Assembly (NCBI RefSeq): GCF_003112455.1
Contig: NZ_BDQX01000325.1
Span: forward strand, 28,070 to 72,648
Direction of reading: 5' to 3'
Source of the DNA: Paenibacillus agaridevorans
GTDB taxonomy: Bacteria > Bacillota > Bacilli > Paenibacillales > Paenibacillaceae
Length of the DNA: 44,579 bases
Every line of letters starts with the position of its first letter. Position 1 is the stretch's first letter. Shown here piece by piece: positions 16,947 to 24,607 of this stretch. The position numbers and the translations under genes were made by a program. Below the pieces are notes generated by a model. That model saw only the letters and a program-made list of their open reading frames with translations, searched no databases and was not told the DNA's origin.

Positions 16947-16976
16947 ACCCTAACACGGAACCGGGCTGCCGGTCAA
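16947..16976 (-). promoter_or_regulatory. Probable promoter of the cfr-like leader
   Basis: TTGACC (16976-16971), an 18-bp spacer and TAGGGT (16952-16947) on the minus strand, about 43 nt upstream of the leader ORF start. The -35 matches 5 of 6; the -10 is moderate. Confidence 0.45.
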
Positions 16977-17017
16977 GCTTACTCCCCCGCGCAGGAGGCA
17001 GGCTTGCAGGCATGTTG

Positions 17018-17047
17018 TTGACACGACACCAAAAGGTGTCCTACAAT
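17018..17047 (+). promoter_or_regulatory. Promoter with palindromic operator in the spacer
   Basis: TTGACA (17018-17023) is a perfect -35 and TACAAT (17042-17047) a near-perfect -10 with an 18-bp spacer. The spacer holds the perfect palindrome GACACC-AAAA-GGTGTC (17025-17040), so a dimeric repressor would cover the promoter. No regulator gene is adjacent. Confidence 0.75.
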
Positions 17048-17128
17048 CAAAACGGCACCAAGCAGCATTTAAACCGACTATTAAAAGAGGATATAAATTG
17101 ACAACTAAACGATAAGGAGTGTTTCCCT

Positions 17129-17722
17129 TTGACAACTAATCAAACCAATCCCAAGGTGGACGGATTTCTAAGAAAAGCGAAAACATGGAAAGCCGAATTT
17201 GAGGAGTTGAGGAAAATCGTTCTCGATTGCGGGCTGACAGAGGATTTTAAGTGGATGCATCCTTGTTACACCCATGAAGGCAAAAACATCGTGTTGATAC
17301 ACGGGTTCAAAGAATACTGCGCCCTTCTGTTCCACAAAGGCGCCTTGCTTAAGGACGATCACGGCATTCTGATCCAGCAGACGGAGAACGTGCAAGCCGC
17401 CCGACAAATCCGATTCACCAGCCTGCAGCAAATCGAGGAGATGCAGTTGATCTTGAAGGCATATATCGATGAAGCCGTCGAGATAGAAAAATCCGGCAGG
17501 CAAGTAGAGATGAAACAGCATGCCGAATACGTCATTCCCGAGGAATTGGAAAATAAATTCGTGGAAATCCCCGACTTGAAAACGGCCTTCGAAGCATTGA
17601 CGCCTGGACGGCAGAGAGCGTACATCTTCTACTTCTCCGAACCCAAACAATCCAAAACCCGGGAGTCCAGAATCGAAAAGTACTTGCCGCAAATACTGGA
17701 TGGAAAGGGACTAAAGGATTAA
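17129..17722 (+). CDS. YdeI/OmpD-associated-like protein (DUF1801 type)
   Basis: A 197-residue cytoplasmic protein of the YdeI family: an N-terminal DUF1801-like fold (FKWMHPCYTHEGKNIVLIHG, YCALLFHKGALLKD) and a C-terminal helical part ending in LTPGRQRAYIFYFSEPKQSKTRESRIEKYLP, typical of the YdeI C-terminal domain. The biochemical role of the family is not settled. The start is TTG at 17129, with AAGGAG 9 nt upstream. The first 11 bases of the gene (TTGACAACTAA) are also found 30 bases upstream at 17099-17109, a small direct duplication. The promoter carries a perfect palindrome in its spacer, so the gene is probably repressed and inducible. It stands alone. Confidence 0.85.
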   Translation: MTTNQTNPKVDGFLRKAKTWKAEFEELRKIVLDCGLTEDFKWMHPCYTHEGKNIVLIHGFKEYCALLFHKGALLKDDHGILIQQTENVQAARQIRFTSLQQIEEMQLILKAYIDEAVEIEKSGRQVEMKQHAEYVIPEELENKFVEIPDLKTAFEALTPGRQRAYIFYFSEPKQSKTRESRIEKYLPQILDGKGLKD

Positions 17723-17861
17723 CAGGTTAGCTGGCAAGACCGTTAGCGCCATCCCCTTCAGCAGGGAGCAGATCGCCTCAGCATCCGCTCCTATTTCCTG
17801 TTCCTATGAAGTACGTTGGGGGGACCAATCAAAAATCCAAAAGCAACGCTCCTTCCTCCCA

Positions 17862-17909
17862 TCGCCTACCCCGCTTACCTTGCCTACCTTGCCTACCTCG
17901 CCTACCTCG
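17862..17909. repeat. 9-bp tandem repeat spanning a stop codon
   Basis: TACC recurs every 9 bases at 17867, 17876, 17885, 17894 and 17903 within GCCTACCTT/GCCTACCTC-type units. Read on the minus strand, the first unit contains the TAG stop of the lipoprotein gene. Because 9 is divisible by 3, four more in-frame stops follow at 9-base intervals. The rest of 17723-17861 shows no gene or clear terminator. Confidence 0.8.
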
Positions 17910-19557
17910 TCGCCCCGTCATACGCCTTCTGCATAATTTCCACGTACCGTTCCGCATTCAAATCCCGCAGTCCGTTCACATAACCGTCCCAATCCTCGTT
18001 CAAATGTTTGTTGCCGGTAATGAACTGCAGCGAGCTTTCTTCCACATAATTGCGGATGTTCATCTGCAGGAAATTAATTTCGTCGGCAACCTCCGGCTGA
18101 ATCCACAGCGACTCCACCGCCAGTACCTGCTCCGGCTCGTGTCCGTCGTACAGCTTCGTCGCCTCCATGAGCCTGCGCTCGTAGCCGTCCGGCGCGTAGA
18201 TATCCGTGCCCTGCACCCAGCTGTCGCGATATTCCCTGGGCATGTAGAAGTGGCCCATTCCGCTCCAGCCGGAATTGTTGCTCTTCTTTCCGCTATCCAC
18301 CGGTATGCGCGCGAATTGCGGCTTCAGCTCCGGATTTAGCGCCTGCTCTCCCGGCTTCGGCCGTCTCCAGTCGACGCCTTCTTTGCCCGTCTCGGCGAAG
18401 GCCTGCCCTTCCGGCGTATACATATAATCCACCATACGAATGAGGGCGATCTGCGCTTCTTCGCTTGCCTTGTTCGTAATGACGAACTTGGCGCCCGGCG
18501 AGACGCCGATATTGACATGGGTGGCAAACGACGCATGCGGCCCCGCCAGCGGAGGCAGCGGATTATAGTCCTTCCCGCGCGTATTGCCCGGACCCGTATT
18601 GACGAAGATATCGGGATGCATCGCCGTACCCGCGCCCAGAATCGTCGCGTCCGCGTTTTCTCCGATTTGCTTGTAGGCGACGGCGTTTTGCGTAAAAGCT
18701 CCGGGATCGATCAGCCCTTCGTCGTTAAGCGACTTGATGTAGGCCAGACCCTCCCGCCATTCCGGTTTATCCGCCGCCATGCTCACCCGGCCGTTCCGAA
18801 GCTCAAGATAGGTGCTGTCGTCGTCGTAGATGAATCCGTTCATCAAGAACGGCATGATTCGCACCCCAAAGTCTTCGGTGGAGCCGCTTAACGGAATTTC
18901 ATCCGCTTCTCCGTTCCCGTTGGGATCCATCGTTTTGAACGCTCGCAGCACGTCTCTGAATTGCTCCGTCGTCCGCGGCATATCCAGATCGAGGGCATTC
19001 AGCCAGGACGTGTTGATCCACATTTTGTTCGGAAAGGAGCAATGGTAACATTCGCTATATGCGACCAAACCGTAGATGTTGCCGTCAGGAGCCGTATTGA
19101 AAGCGCGCAGCGTCTCGTTTTCCTCCATAGCGGCCTTTATATTCGGCGCGTATTCGTCTATAAGATCGTTGAGCGGAAGGAATACGCCCTGTTGTCCAAA
19201 ACGGAGTACATCCGCTTGAGAGAACTGATCCACATACGTTGTCAAAATGTAGGCGTCGGGATAATCGCCGCCGGCAAGCGAGATTTGACGTTTCTCCTTG
19301 GCGCCCGCCGATGCGACGGCGTTCCATTCGAACTTGACGTTGAACCTGGACTCCAGCTCTCTCGAGAAGTCGTTTGTCGCCAGATCGCCCGACGGCTCCT
19401 GCTGGGCGAATACGCGAATAGCGACGGGAGCGGCATAGTTGGCGTCGTCGATGGCGATGTCCGGCTCCGACGTGCACGCGCCAAGAACCAGCGCGAGCAT
19501 CAGAAACGCCATCGCGGAAGCAAACTTTATTCGAATACTGCTGCGGGCTGCTCTCAC
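17902..19557 (-). CDS. LipO-like ABC substrate-binding lipoprotein
   Basis: A 551-residue extracellular solute-binding lipoprotein of the large type seen in Paenibacillaceae (LipO/LplA-like). The signal peptide ends in the lipobox VLGAC with Cys at about 28. The family layout is clear: NVKFEWNAV, GGDYPDAYILT, IDEYAPNIKAAME, NIYGLVAYSE and MWINTSWLNAL. MDPNGNGEADEIPL is a calcium-binding-like loop common in these proteins. The start is GTG at 19557, with GGGGGAG about 6 nt upstream. It follows a membrane AraC-type regulator after 12 nt, so both are likely one operon. No permease is adjacent. The ligand is unknown; oligosaccharide is likely. Confidence 0.9.
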   Translation of the reverse strand: MRAARSSIRIKFASAMAFLMLALVLGACTSEPDIAIDDANYAAPVAIRVFAQQEPSGDLATNDFSRELESRFNVKFEWNAVASAGAKEKRQISLAGGDYPDAYILTTYVDQFSQADVLRFGQQGVFLPLNDLIDEYAPNIKAAMEENETLRAFNTAPDGNIYGLVAYSECYHCSFPNKMWINTSWLNALDLDMPRTTEQFRDVLRAFKTMDPNGNGEADEIPLSGSTEDFGVRIMPFLMNGFIYDDDSTYLELRNGRVSMAADKPEWREGLAYIKSLNDEGLIDPGAFTQNAVAYKQIGENADATILGAGTAMHPDIFVNTGPGNTRGKDYNPLPPLAGPHASFATHVNIGVSPGAKFVITNKASEEAQIALIRMVDYMYTPEGQAFAETGKEGVDWRRPKPGEQALNPELKPQFARIPVDSGKKSNNSGWSGMGHFYMPREYRDSWVQGTDIYAPDGYERRLMEATKLYDGHEPEQVLAVESLWIQPEVADEINFLQMNIRNYVEESSLQFITGNKHLNEDWDGYVNGLRDLNAERYVEIMQKAYDGATR

Positions 19558-19569
19558 GCCACTCTCCCC

Positions 19570-21879
19570 CTAACCGTCCAATGCGGATTGTCTGAACACG
19601 CTCGGCGACACGCCCGTCACGCGCTTGAACGCCCTCCGGAACGAATGCGAGCTGTTGTAGCCTACCTTCGCGGCGATCTCGTCGACGGTCAATGCCTCGT
19701 GCTTCAGTAATATCGATGCATGCTCCATTCTAACGTTCTCCAGATAATCCGACAAATTGACGCCGGTCACTTCCTTGAATAGCTGCGAAATATATTTCTC
19801 CGGCCGTTCCACTTGCTCTGCAACCCGGTATAACGTCAGCGCGGAATCGCCGTAGGCCGATTGGACATAAGCCTTAATCGCTTCGATCGTACGCATATGG
19901 CTGTCGTTTTTCCGGCTGCGCACCACTTCGCACAGCGTCTCCATGACGTCGTCCAGTTCTTCCTGTATAACCTCCAGAGGCTCGGAAGGCTGAATGGCAA
20001 TAATCCGGTTTTTCGTCTCCTCGAACGATTCGGCCTCCATAAATACCTTCTGGTCGAGCAGCTTCAGAAATGTGCCTTTCATCTCTCCTGCCAGCTGCCC
20101 CTTCATCTCGTAAGAAAGCTCCCGCTGTTCCGTATTCTGGGACACAATAGAAGCCAGGATGCGCCTGGCCTCATCCAACTCTCCGGCGCGCACCGTGCCG
20201 ATCAGGCGAAGCTCCAGCTCCAGCGGATAATGGTAGGTCGCGCTCTCATGCCGCGTATCTTCAAACCAGGTCAGCTCCTTTCGGTTCTGGTGAACGGCCA
20301 CATCCAGCGTTCCCTTAGCTTGCTCGTAGGATTGGCTCACCTCCGTAATCGTCTGGAACAGCCCGCCCAGCACGACCGTAACGGAGATGCGGAACTCCTC
20401 GAACGCACGACGGGACACGCTCTCCAGCGTCTTCGCCACCTCCTCCTTGCCGAGGCCCGACGCCCCCTCCAGATCCGGGAACGCGAACAGGAAGACGATC
20501 TTATCCGAGCCCGTGTCCGTCATGCGGACGGAGCTGCCGGAGTCGATAAGCGCCTGCTTCAGGATCAGCCTGGCGGCGTTCAACTCGTTCAGCACCTCGA
20601 CGTTGTCGAGCAGCGGGTAGCCATTAACCTGCAGAATGCCGACATATCCGACGTCGCCGTTTAACCCCGCGTTCGACTGGACGGCCGCGGCGATAATCTC
20701 GTCGCGCGTCTGGAATTCGCCCGCAAGCAGCCGCTTGAAGAACGCATCGCGCACGAGCGGCGCCTGGCGGACGACCTCCGACTCCAGCCGCTTGTGCTGC
20801 GTCAGCATTTGGGCGATATTGCCGTGCAGGAAGTCGAACTCGTTGCGATGGGCCCCCTCCTCCTGCCCCGGTCCGAACTGCTCTTTCATCACGCCGATAA
20901 TGCGAATAATGGGGGCGCTGTTCCGGTACGACAGCAGCAGACCGACGATGAGACCGACGAACAAGGCGATGCCTGTCACCGTCCAGGAGATGAATTTAAT
21001 TTGGTTGGCGCTTTCCATCAGAGCAGCCTTCGGAATACCCGCGCGGTATACCCAGCCCGTCGTATCCGACTTGATCGTAATGACGAGGTCTTCTTCATAA
21101 AATTGGCTCAGCTTCCCGCCATCGAAGTCCCTGTCCTTGGCGAGCGCAGTTACCTGCTCCTCGTCCGCCCCGCGCAGTCCCACCGTGTGCCCGTTTCCGT
21201 CAGCGATATGGATCCAGCCCCCGTAACGATCCGTGAGGCCGGACAGCGGGTCGGTGATCATCTTCTGATCGATCAGGACGACGACAACCGCCGGCGAAGC
21301 TCCGTTGAAGCTGTCCAGAGGAAGAGACTGCATATAGGTTACAACCGAAGTTTCGGTCTTATTCTCCATGAACGGTCTGAGCGCCATAATTTCGCTGCGG
21401 TGGGTCGTCTCCAGCACGCCGCTTTTCCACTCCTCGAACGGCATGCCGGGGTAATGGTAGTTCTCATAATAATGCTCCGGGCGGAAGTAAGCCGAGCCCG
21501 GCGTCAGCACGACGTCGTAATTGCTTAAGTACACGTAGAATTGCTTCAAAAAGTCGTTCGTCTGTCCGAACGTCAGGACGTCCTTCATCATCTTCCAGAT
21601 GCCGTATACGTTGGCTTGGCTGCCCGTGCCGTTCTCGTTCATCAGAATTCCGAGATCCTGGTTGATGGCAAGCTGCCGCGTGAATCCCTCAACCTCGGCC
21701 ATTCGGCGCTCCAGCAACTCCTTACTCTTTTGCAGCTGCGTCACGCCGTTCTCGATGGAGACGGATTCCGTGACGTTAATGGCCGTTTGATACGACATAT
21801 ATCCCGCAATGCTGGGTATGATCAGGATGATGAGATAGGATACAAGGAACCTCCTGAATACTCTGGAATACCTTGGCAA
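19570..21879 (-). CDS. Membrane-bound AraC family regulator with extracellular sensor
   Basis: A 769-residue one-component sensor-regulator. TM1 lies near the N-end (FLVSYLIILIIPSIAGYM), an extracellular Cache-like domain of about 250 residues follows, then TM2 (ISWTVTGIALFVGLIVGLLLSY), a cytoplasmic linker and an AraC helix-turn-helix pair at the C-end (TLYRVAEQVERPEKYISQLF; TVDEIAAKVGYNSSHSFRRA). I prefer TTG at 21879, because GGGAGGGGGAG lies 6 nt upstream; in-frame ATGs at 21924 and 21948 lack such a site. It is followed after 12 nt by a sugar-binding lipoprotein gene, its probable target or ligand-presenting partner. Such regulators usually control nearby polysaccharide-use genes; the GH95 gene directly upstream is a candidate. 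Confidence 0.9.
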   Translation of the reverse strand: MPRYSRVFRRFLVSYLIILIIPSIAGYMSYQTAINVTESVSIENGVTQLQKSKELLERRMAEVEGFTRQLAINQDLGILMNENGTGSQANVYGIWKMMKDVLTFGQTNDFLKQFYVYLSNYDVVLTPGSAYFRPEHYYENYHYPGMPFEEWKSGVLETTHRSEIMALRPFMENKTETSVVTYMQSLPLDSFNGASPAVVVVLIDQKMITDPLSGLTDRYGGWIHIADGNGHTVGLRGADEEQVTALAKDRDFDGGKLSQFYEEDLVITIKSDTTGWVYRAGIPKAALMESANQIKFISWTVTGIALFVGLIVGLLLSYRNSAPIIRIIGVMKEQFGPGQEEGAHRNEFDFLHGNIAQMLTQHKRLESEVVRQAPLVRDAFFKRLLAGEFQTRDEIIAAAVQSNAGLNGDVGYVGILQVNGYPLLDNVEVLNELNAARLILKQALIDSGSSVRMTDTGSDKIVFLFAFPDLEGASGLGKEEVAKTLESVSRRAFEEFRISVTVVLGGLFQTITEVSQSYEQAKGTLDVAVHQNRKELTWFEDTRHESATYHYPLELELRLIGTVRAGELDEARRILASIVSQNTEQRELSYEMKGQLAGEMKGTFLKLLDQKVFMEAESFEETKNRIIAIQPSEPLEVIQEELDDVMETLCEVVRSRKNDSHMRTIEAIKAYVQSAYGDSALTLYRVAEQVERPEKYISQLFKEVTGVNLSDYLENVRMEHASILLKHEALTVDEIAAKVGYNSSHSFRRAFKRVTGVSPSVFRQSALDG

Positions 21880-22001
21880 GACGACTCCCCCTCCCGATGA
21901 CCATGTACTTGAGAGCGTTATCATAACCGATTGGCGGATTTCCCGCAAGCCTCCGGCCGGCTTCTCCCATTATCTCTTATCCCGCTCCAGCAGGCAAAAG
22001 A

Positions 22002-22033
22002 AAAGCAACTGTCGTGTCGGCAACAGTTGCTTT
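22002..22033 (-). terminator. Intrinsic terminator after the GH95 gene
   Basis: AAAGCAACTGT (22002-22012) and ACAGTTGCTTT (22023-22033) are perfect 11-bp arms with a 10-base loop. On the minus strand the stem runs into TTTTCTTTTG. It lies 38 nt downstream of the GH95 stop codon and separates it from the regulator gene. Confidence 0.85.
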
Positions 22034-22071
22034 CCCATGCTGACGTTTCTTCAAGCGAAGACCGTCTTAAC

Positions 22072-24408
22072 CTACATCCGCCGCAACATTGTTGCTTGAA
22101 GCTCGCCGTCCAGCTTATACGCACGATCCGTCTCTACTTCCAGCGTCGCCGTCCGTCCGCCCGAGCAGACAACCAGCGTGCCGCTTGCGCCCGGCCGGAT
22201 TGTCGCCTCCGCCAAACTCCCTTCCTCCCAGCGCATGTTAACGATCGTATTCCCTCTGGCGCGAAGCCCTTCCACCTTGCCCGATGGCCAATTGGCTGGC
22301 AGCGCCGGCAGCAGCTCGATGGCGCCGGCATGGCTTTGGAGCAGCATCTCGCCGATCGCCGACGTGCCGCCGAAGTTGCCGTCGGCCACAAATATAGGGG
22401 TCTCCGCCCCAGCGATTCCGGGCTTGGAATACGTAAGCAGATTATCGAAGCACAGCTGGCCGATCAGGTACGTCAACTGCTTATGCGCGTTATCGCCATC
22501 GCCGAGCCTTGCGAAGCTGGCCGCGAACTGAGCGAGCGTAAACTCCACGTCCTCGAGCCCTTCGCGTCCCATTCGGCGTTGCAGCGTCGTCCTTGCCGCT
22601 TCGCTCAGCTCCGGCGTCCCTTGCGGCGTAATTTGCGCCCCCGGGTACAATCCGTATAAATGCGACAGATGGCGATGATCCGGCTGCGCTTCGCCGAAGT
22701 CCTCCAGCCACTCCCGCAACTGCCCATTGCTGCCAACCTGCAACGGAGGGAGTTGCTCCATAGCCGACTTCAGTCTCGCCCGCAGCTCCTCGTCAACCGC
22801 AAGCGTCGCGGATGCATCCGCGCAAAAGTCGAACAAATCCCGAACCAACATCATATCCATTGTTGCCCCCATGGACAGCGCGTATTCCGGACCTTCCGTC
22901 CGCCCATTTGGATAGAAGCTGTTCTCCGGCGAATTGGACGGCCCTGTGACAAGCCAGCCATGCTCCGGGTGCACGACCATATAGTCCAGGAAAAACAGCG
23001 CCGCTTCCTTTAAAACCGGGTACGCCGTCTCTTTCAGGAATACCCGGTCGAGTCCGAACTCGTAATGCTCCTTTAGCTGCATCGCAATCCACAGGCCGCC
23101 CGTGACATTCATGCCCCAGTTCAATCCCCAGCCCGGCGAAGAGAAACCCCATGCATTCGTGAACACATGCGCAACCCAGCCCTCGCTGCCATAGAAGGTT
23201 CGCGCCGACGAACGTCCCGCCTCGGCCAGCTTCGCCACGAACCTCGTCAACGGCACTTGGCATTCCGCCAGATTCGCTGCCTCCGTCGGATAATAATTCA
23301 TCTCCGTATTTACGTCGAGATGATAATCGCAGCTCCACGCCATCCGATTCGCCTCGCCGTCATTCCATAACCCCTGCAGGTTCAGCGGCAGCGGCGAATT
23401 CTCGCGTGACCCCGCGATGGTCAAGTAGCGTCCATACTGATAAAACAGAGCATATAAAGCAGGGTCGTCTCCCTCCCCGCTCCGAAGCAAGCGAAGCCGC
23501 TCGTCAGTCGGCAGCGCGGATTGGCCGTTATCGCCTTCGCCGAGGTCCAGGCTTACCCGTGCGAACAACTTGCCGTGATCCGCAATATGCTCCGCTCTCA
23601 GCGCCTCATAGCTTTGACCTGCTGCAAGCTCTATCGCTTGCACGCTTTCGGCTTCCCAATCGGAATCCGTCTTCCCATAGTCGGTCGAAACAGCCACATA
23701 AATAATGGCTTCGTCGGCGCCCTCGATGCGAAGCCCGTTACCCTCGCAGGCAATCGCGCCTCCCTTCGCCGCCACATGCACGATGCCGCTGGCGAAGACG
23801 CCGCAGGTGCCGTCGCTATGAATATCTTCCGTCGCCTGGCTACGGAAGCGGATATATCCCGAGGCGTCGGCGCCGGTCGAGAACAAAGACGTCCGCCCGC
23901 TCAAGGCAAGCCGGAACGACAACCCACCCGTCTCCCCCATCGTGAGGCGCGTGACTAGAACATCGGCGGCATGCGTGGCGAAAGCCTCACGTCTGCAAAG
24001 CGATCCGTTTCGGCTGTAGGCATGAGAGACAATGGCCTTCTCCAAGTCCAGCTCCCTGGAGAAACCATCCGCCCCTCCCCCTTCATCGAACAGAATCTCC
24101 AAATCCGCCAGCGTCAGATGCGTCCCGAAGTTGCCTTTCGGCGGCTCCAGCGTCGCTCTTGCCAGACGTTCGCCAGTCTCATAGTCTCCCGCGAAAAACC
24201 GTTCGCGCATTTCGGCCAGAGCCGCCTTTCCCCCTGTCGCGCTCTGCGGCTCCTCGGCACGGCCCGACCAGTATGTGGCCTCCGTCAGGCTCCAGATTTC
24301 CTTATCCGCACCGCCTTGAATGACGGCTCCCAATCTTCCGTTCCCTATCGGCAATCCCTGCTGCCAACCGGCGGCAGGACTCGTATATTGCAGCTTCATG
24401 TCTCCCAT
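22072..24408 (-). CDS. GH95 family glycosidase (alpha-L-fucosidase or alpha-L-galactosidase)
   Basis: A 778-residue GH95 enzyme, complete and without a signal peptide, so it acts on imported oligosaccharides. The N-terminal beta domain starts with the family signature WQQGLPIGNGRLGAVIQGG. The (alpha/alpha)6 barrel carries the Asn pair in HLDVNTEMNYYP, the general-acid Glu in TGPSNSPENSF and the Asp of VADGNFGGTSAI; these match the catalytic residues described for GH95 inverting fucosidases. The C-terminal beta domain ends the protein. GH95 enzymes remove alpha-1,2-linked L-fucose or L-galactose, for example from xyloglucan side chains. ATG 24408 has AGGA about 10 nt upstream; ATG 24399 is an alternative. 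A cre site lies 25 nt upstream and a strong terminator follows. Confidence 0.95.
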   Translation of the reverse strand: MGDMKLQYTSPAAGWQQGLPIGNGRLGAVIQGGADKEIWSLTEATYWSGRAEEPQSATGGKAALAEMRERFFAGDYETGERLARATLEPPKGNFGTHLTLADLEILFDEGGGADGFSRELDLEKAIVSHAYSRNGSLCRREAFATHAADVLVTRLTMGETGGLSFRLALSGRTSLFSTGADASGYIRFRSQATEDIHSDGTCGVFASGIVHVAAKGGAIACEGNGLRIEGADEAIIYVAVSTDYGKTDSDWEAESVQAIELAAGQSYEALRAEHIADHGKLFARVSLDLGEGDNGQSALPTDERLRLLRSGEGDDPALYALFYQYGRYLTIAGSRENSPLPLNLQGLWNDGEANRMAWSCDYHLDVNTEMNYYPTEAANLAECQVPLTRFVAKLAEAGRSSARTFYGSEGWVAHVFTNAWGFSSPGWGLNWGMNVTGGLWIAMQLKEHYEFGLDRVFLKETAYPVLKEAALFFLDYMVVHPEHGWLVTGPSNSPENSFYPNGRTEGPEYALSMGATMDMMLVRDLFDFCADASATLAVDEELRARLKSAMEQLPPLQVGSNGQLREWLEDFGEAQPDHRHLSHLYGLYPGAQITPQGTPELSEAARTTLQRRMGREGLEDVEFTLAQFAASFARLGDGDNAHKQLTYLIGQLCFDNLLTYSKPGIAGAETPIFVADGNFGGTSAIGEMLLQSHAGAIELLPALPANWPSGKVEGLRARGNTIVNMRWEEGSLAEATIRPGASGTLVVCSGGRTATLEVETDRAYKLDGELQATMLRRM

Positions 24409-24433
24409 ATCGCACCATCCTGTCTACACTCTA

Positions 24434-24447
24434 TGTTAGCGCTTTCC
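24434..24447 (+). promoter_or_regulatory. cre site (CcpA operator) upstream of the GH95 gene
   Basis: TGTTAGCGCTTTCC matches TGWNANCGNTNNCA at 13 of 14 positions and is followed by A. It lies 25 nt before the first ATG codon of the GH95 gene. The other bases of 24409-24607 show no gene. Confidence 0.65.
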
Positions 24448-24607
24448 ACAAGAAAAATGGTACCGAGAATGACTCCTTCCCGTAAAGGTACAATTCCGGT
24501 TCCAATGGTACGATTCTCCACCTGTCTGCTTAAAATCCCTTGCGGGGCGCGGCATCCAGCCTTCACATCCCACAATGTCGCCCTGGCGGAAATTTCAATT
24601 CGCTTAT

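Noticed and set aside
17129..17692. Large minus-strand open frame across the YdeI-like gene
   Set aside because: It mirrors the plus-strand gene, which has a promoter, a ribosome site and a recognisable family; the mirror frame has none.
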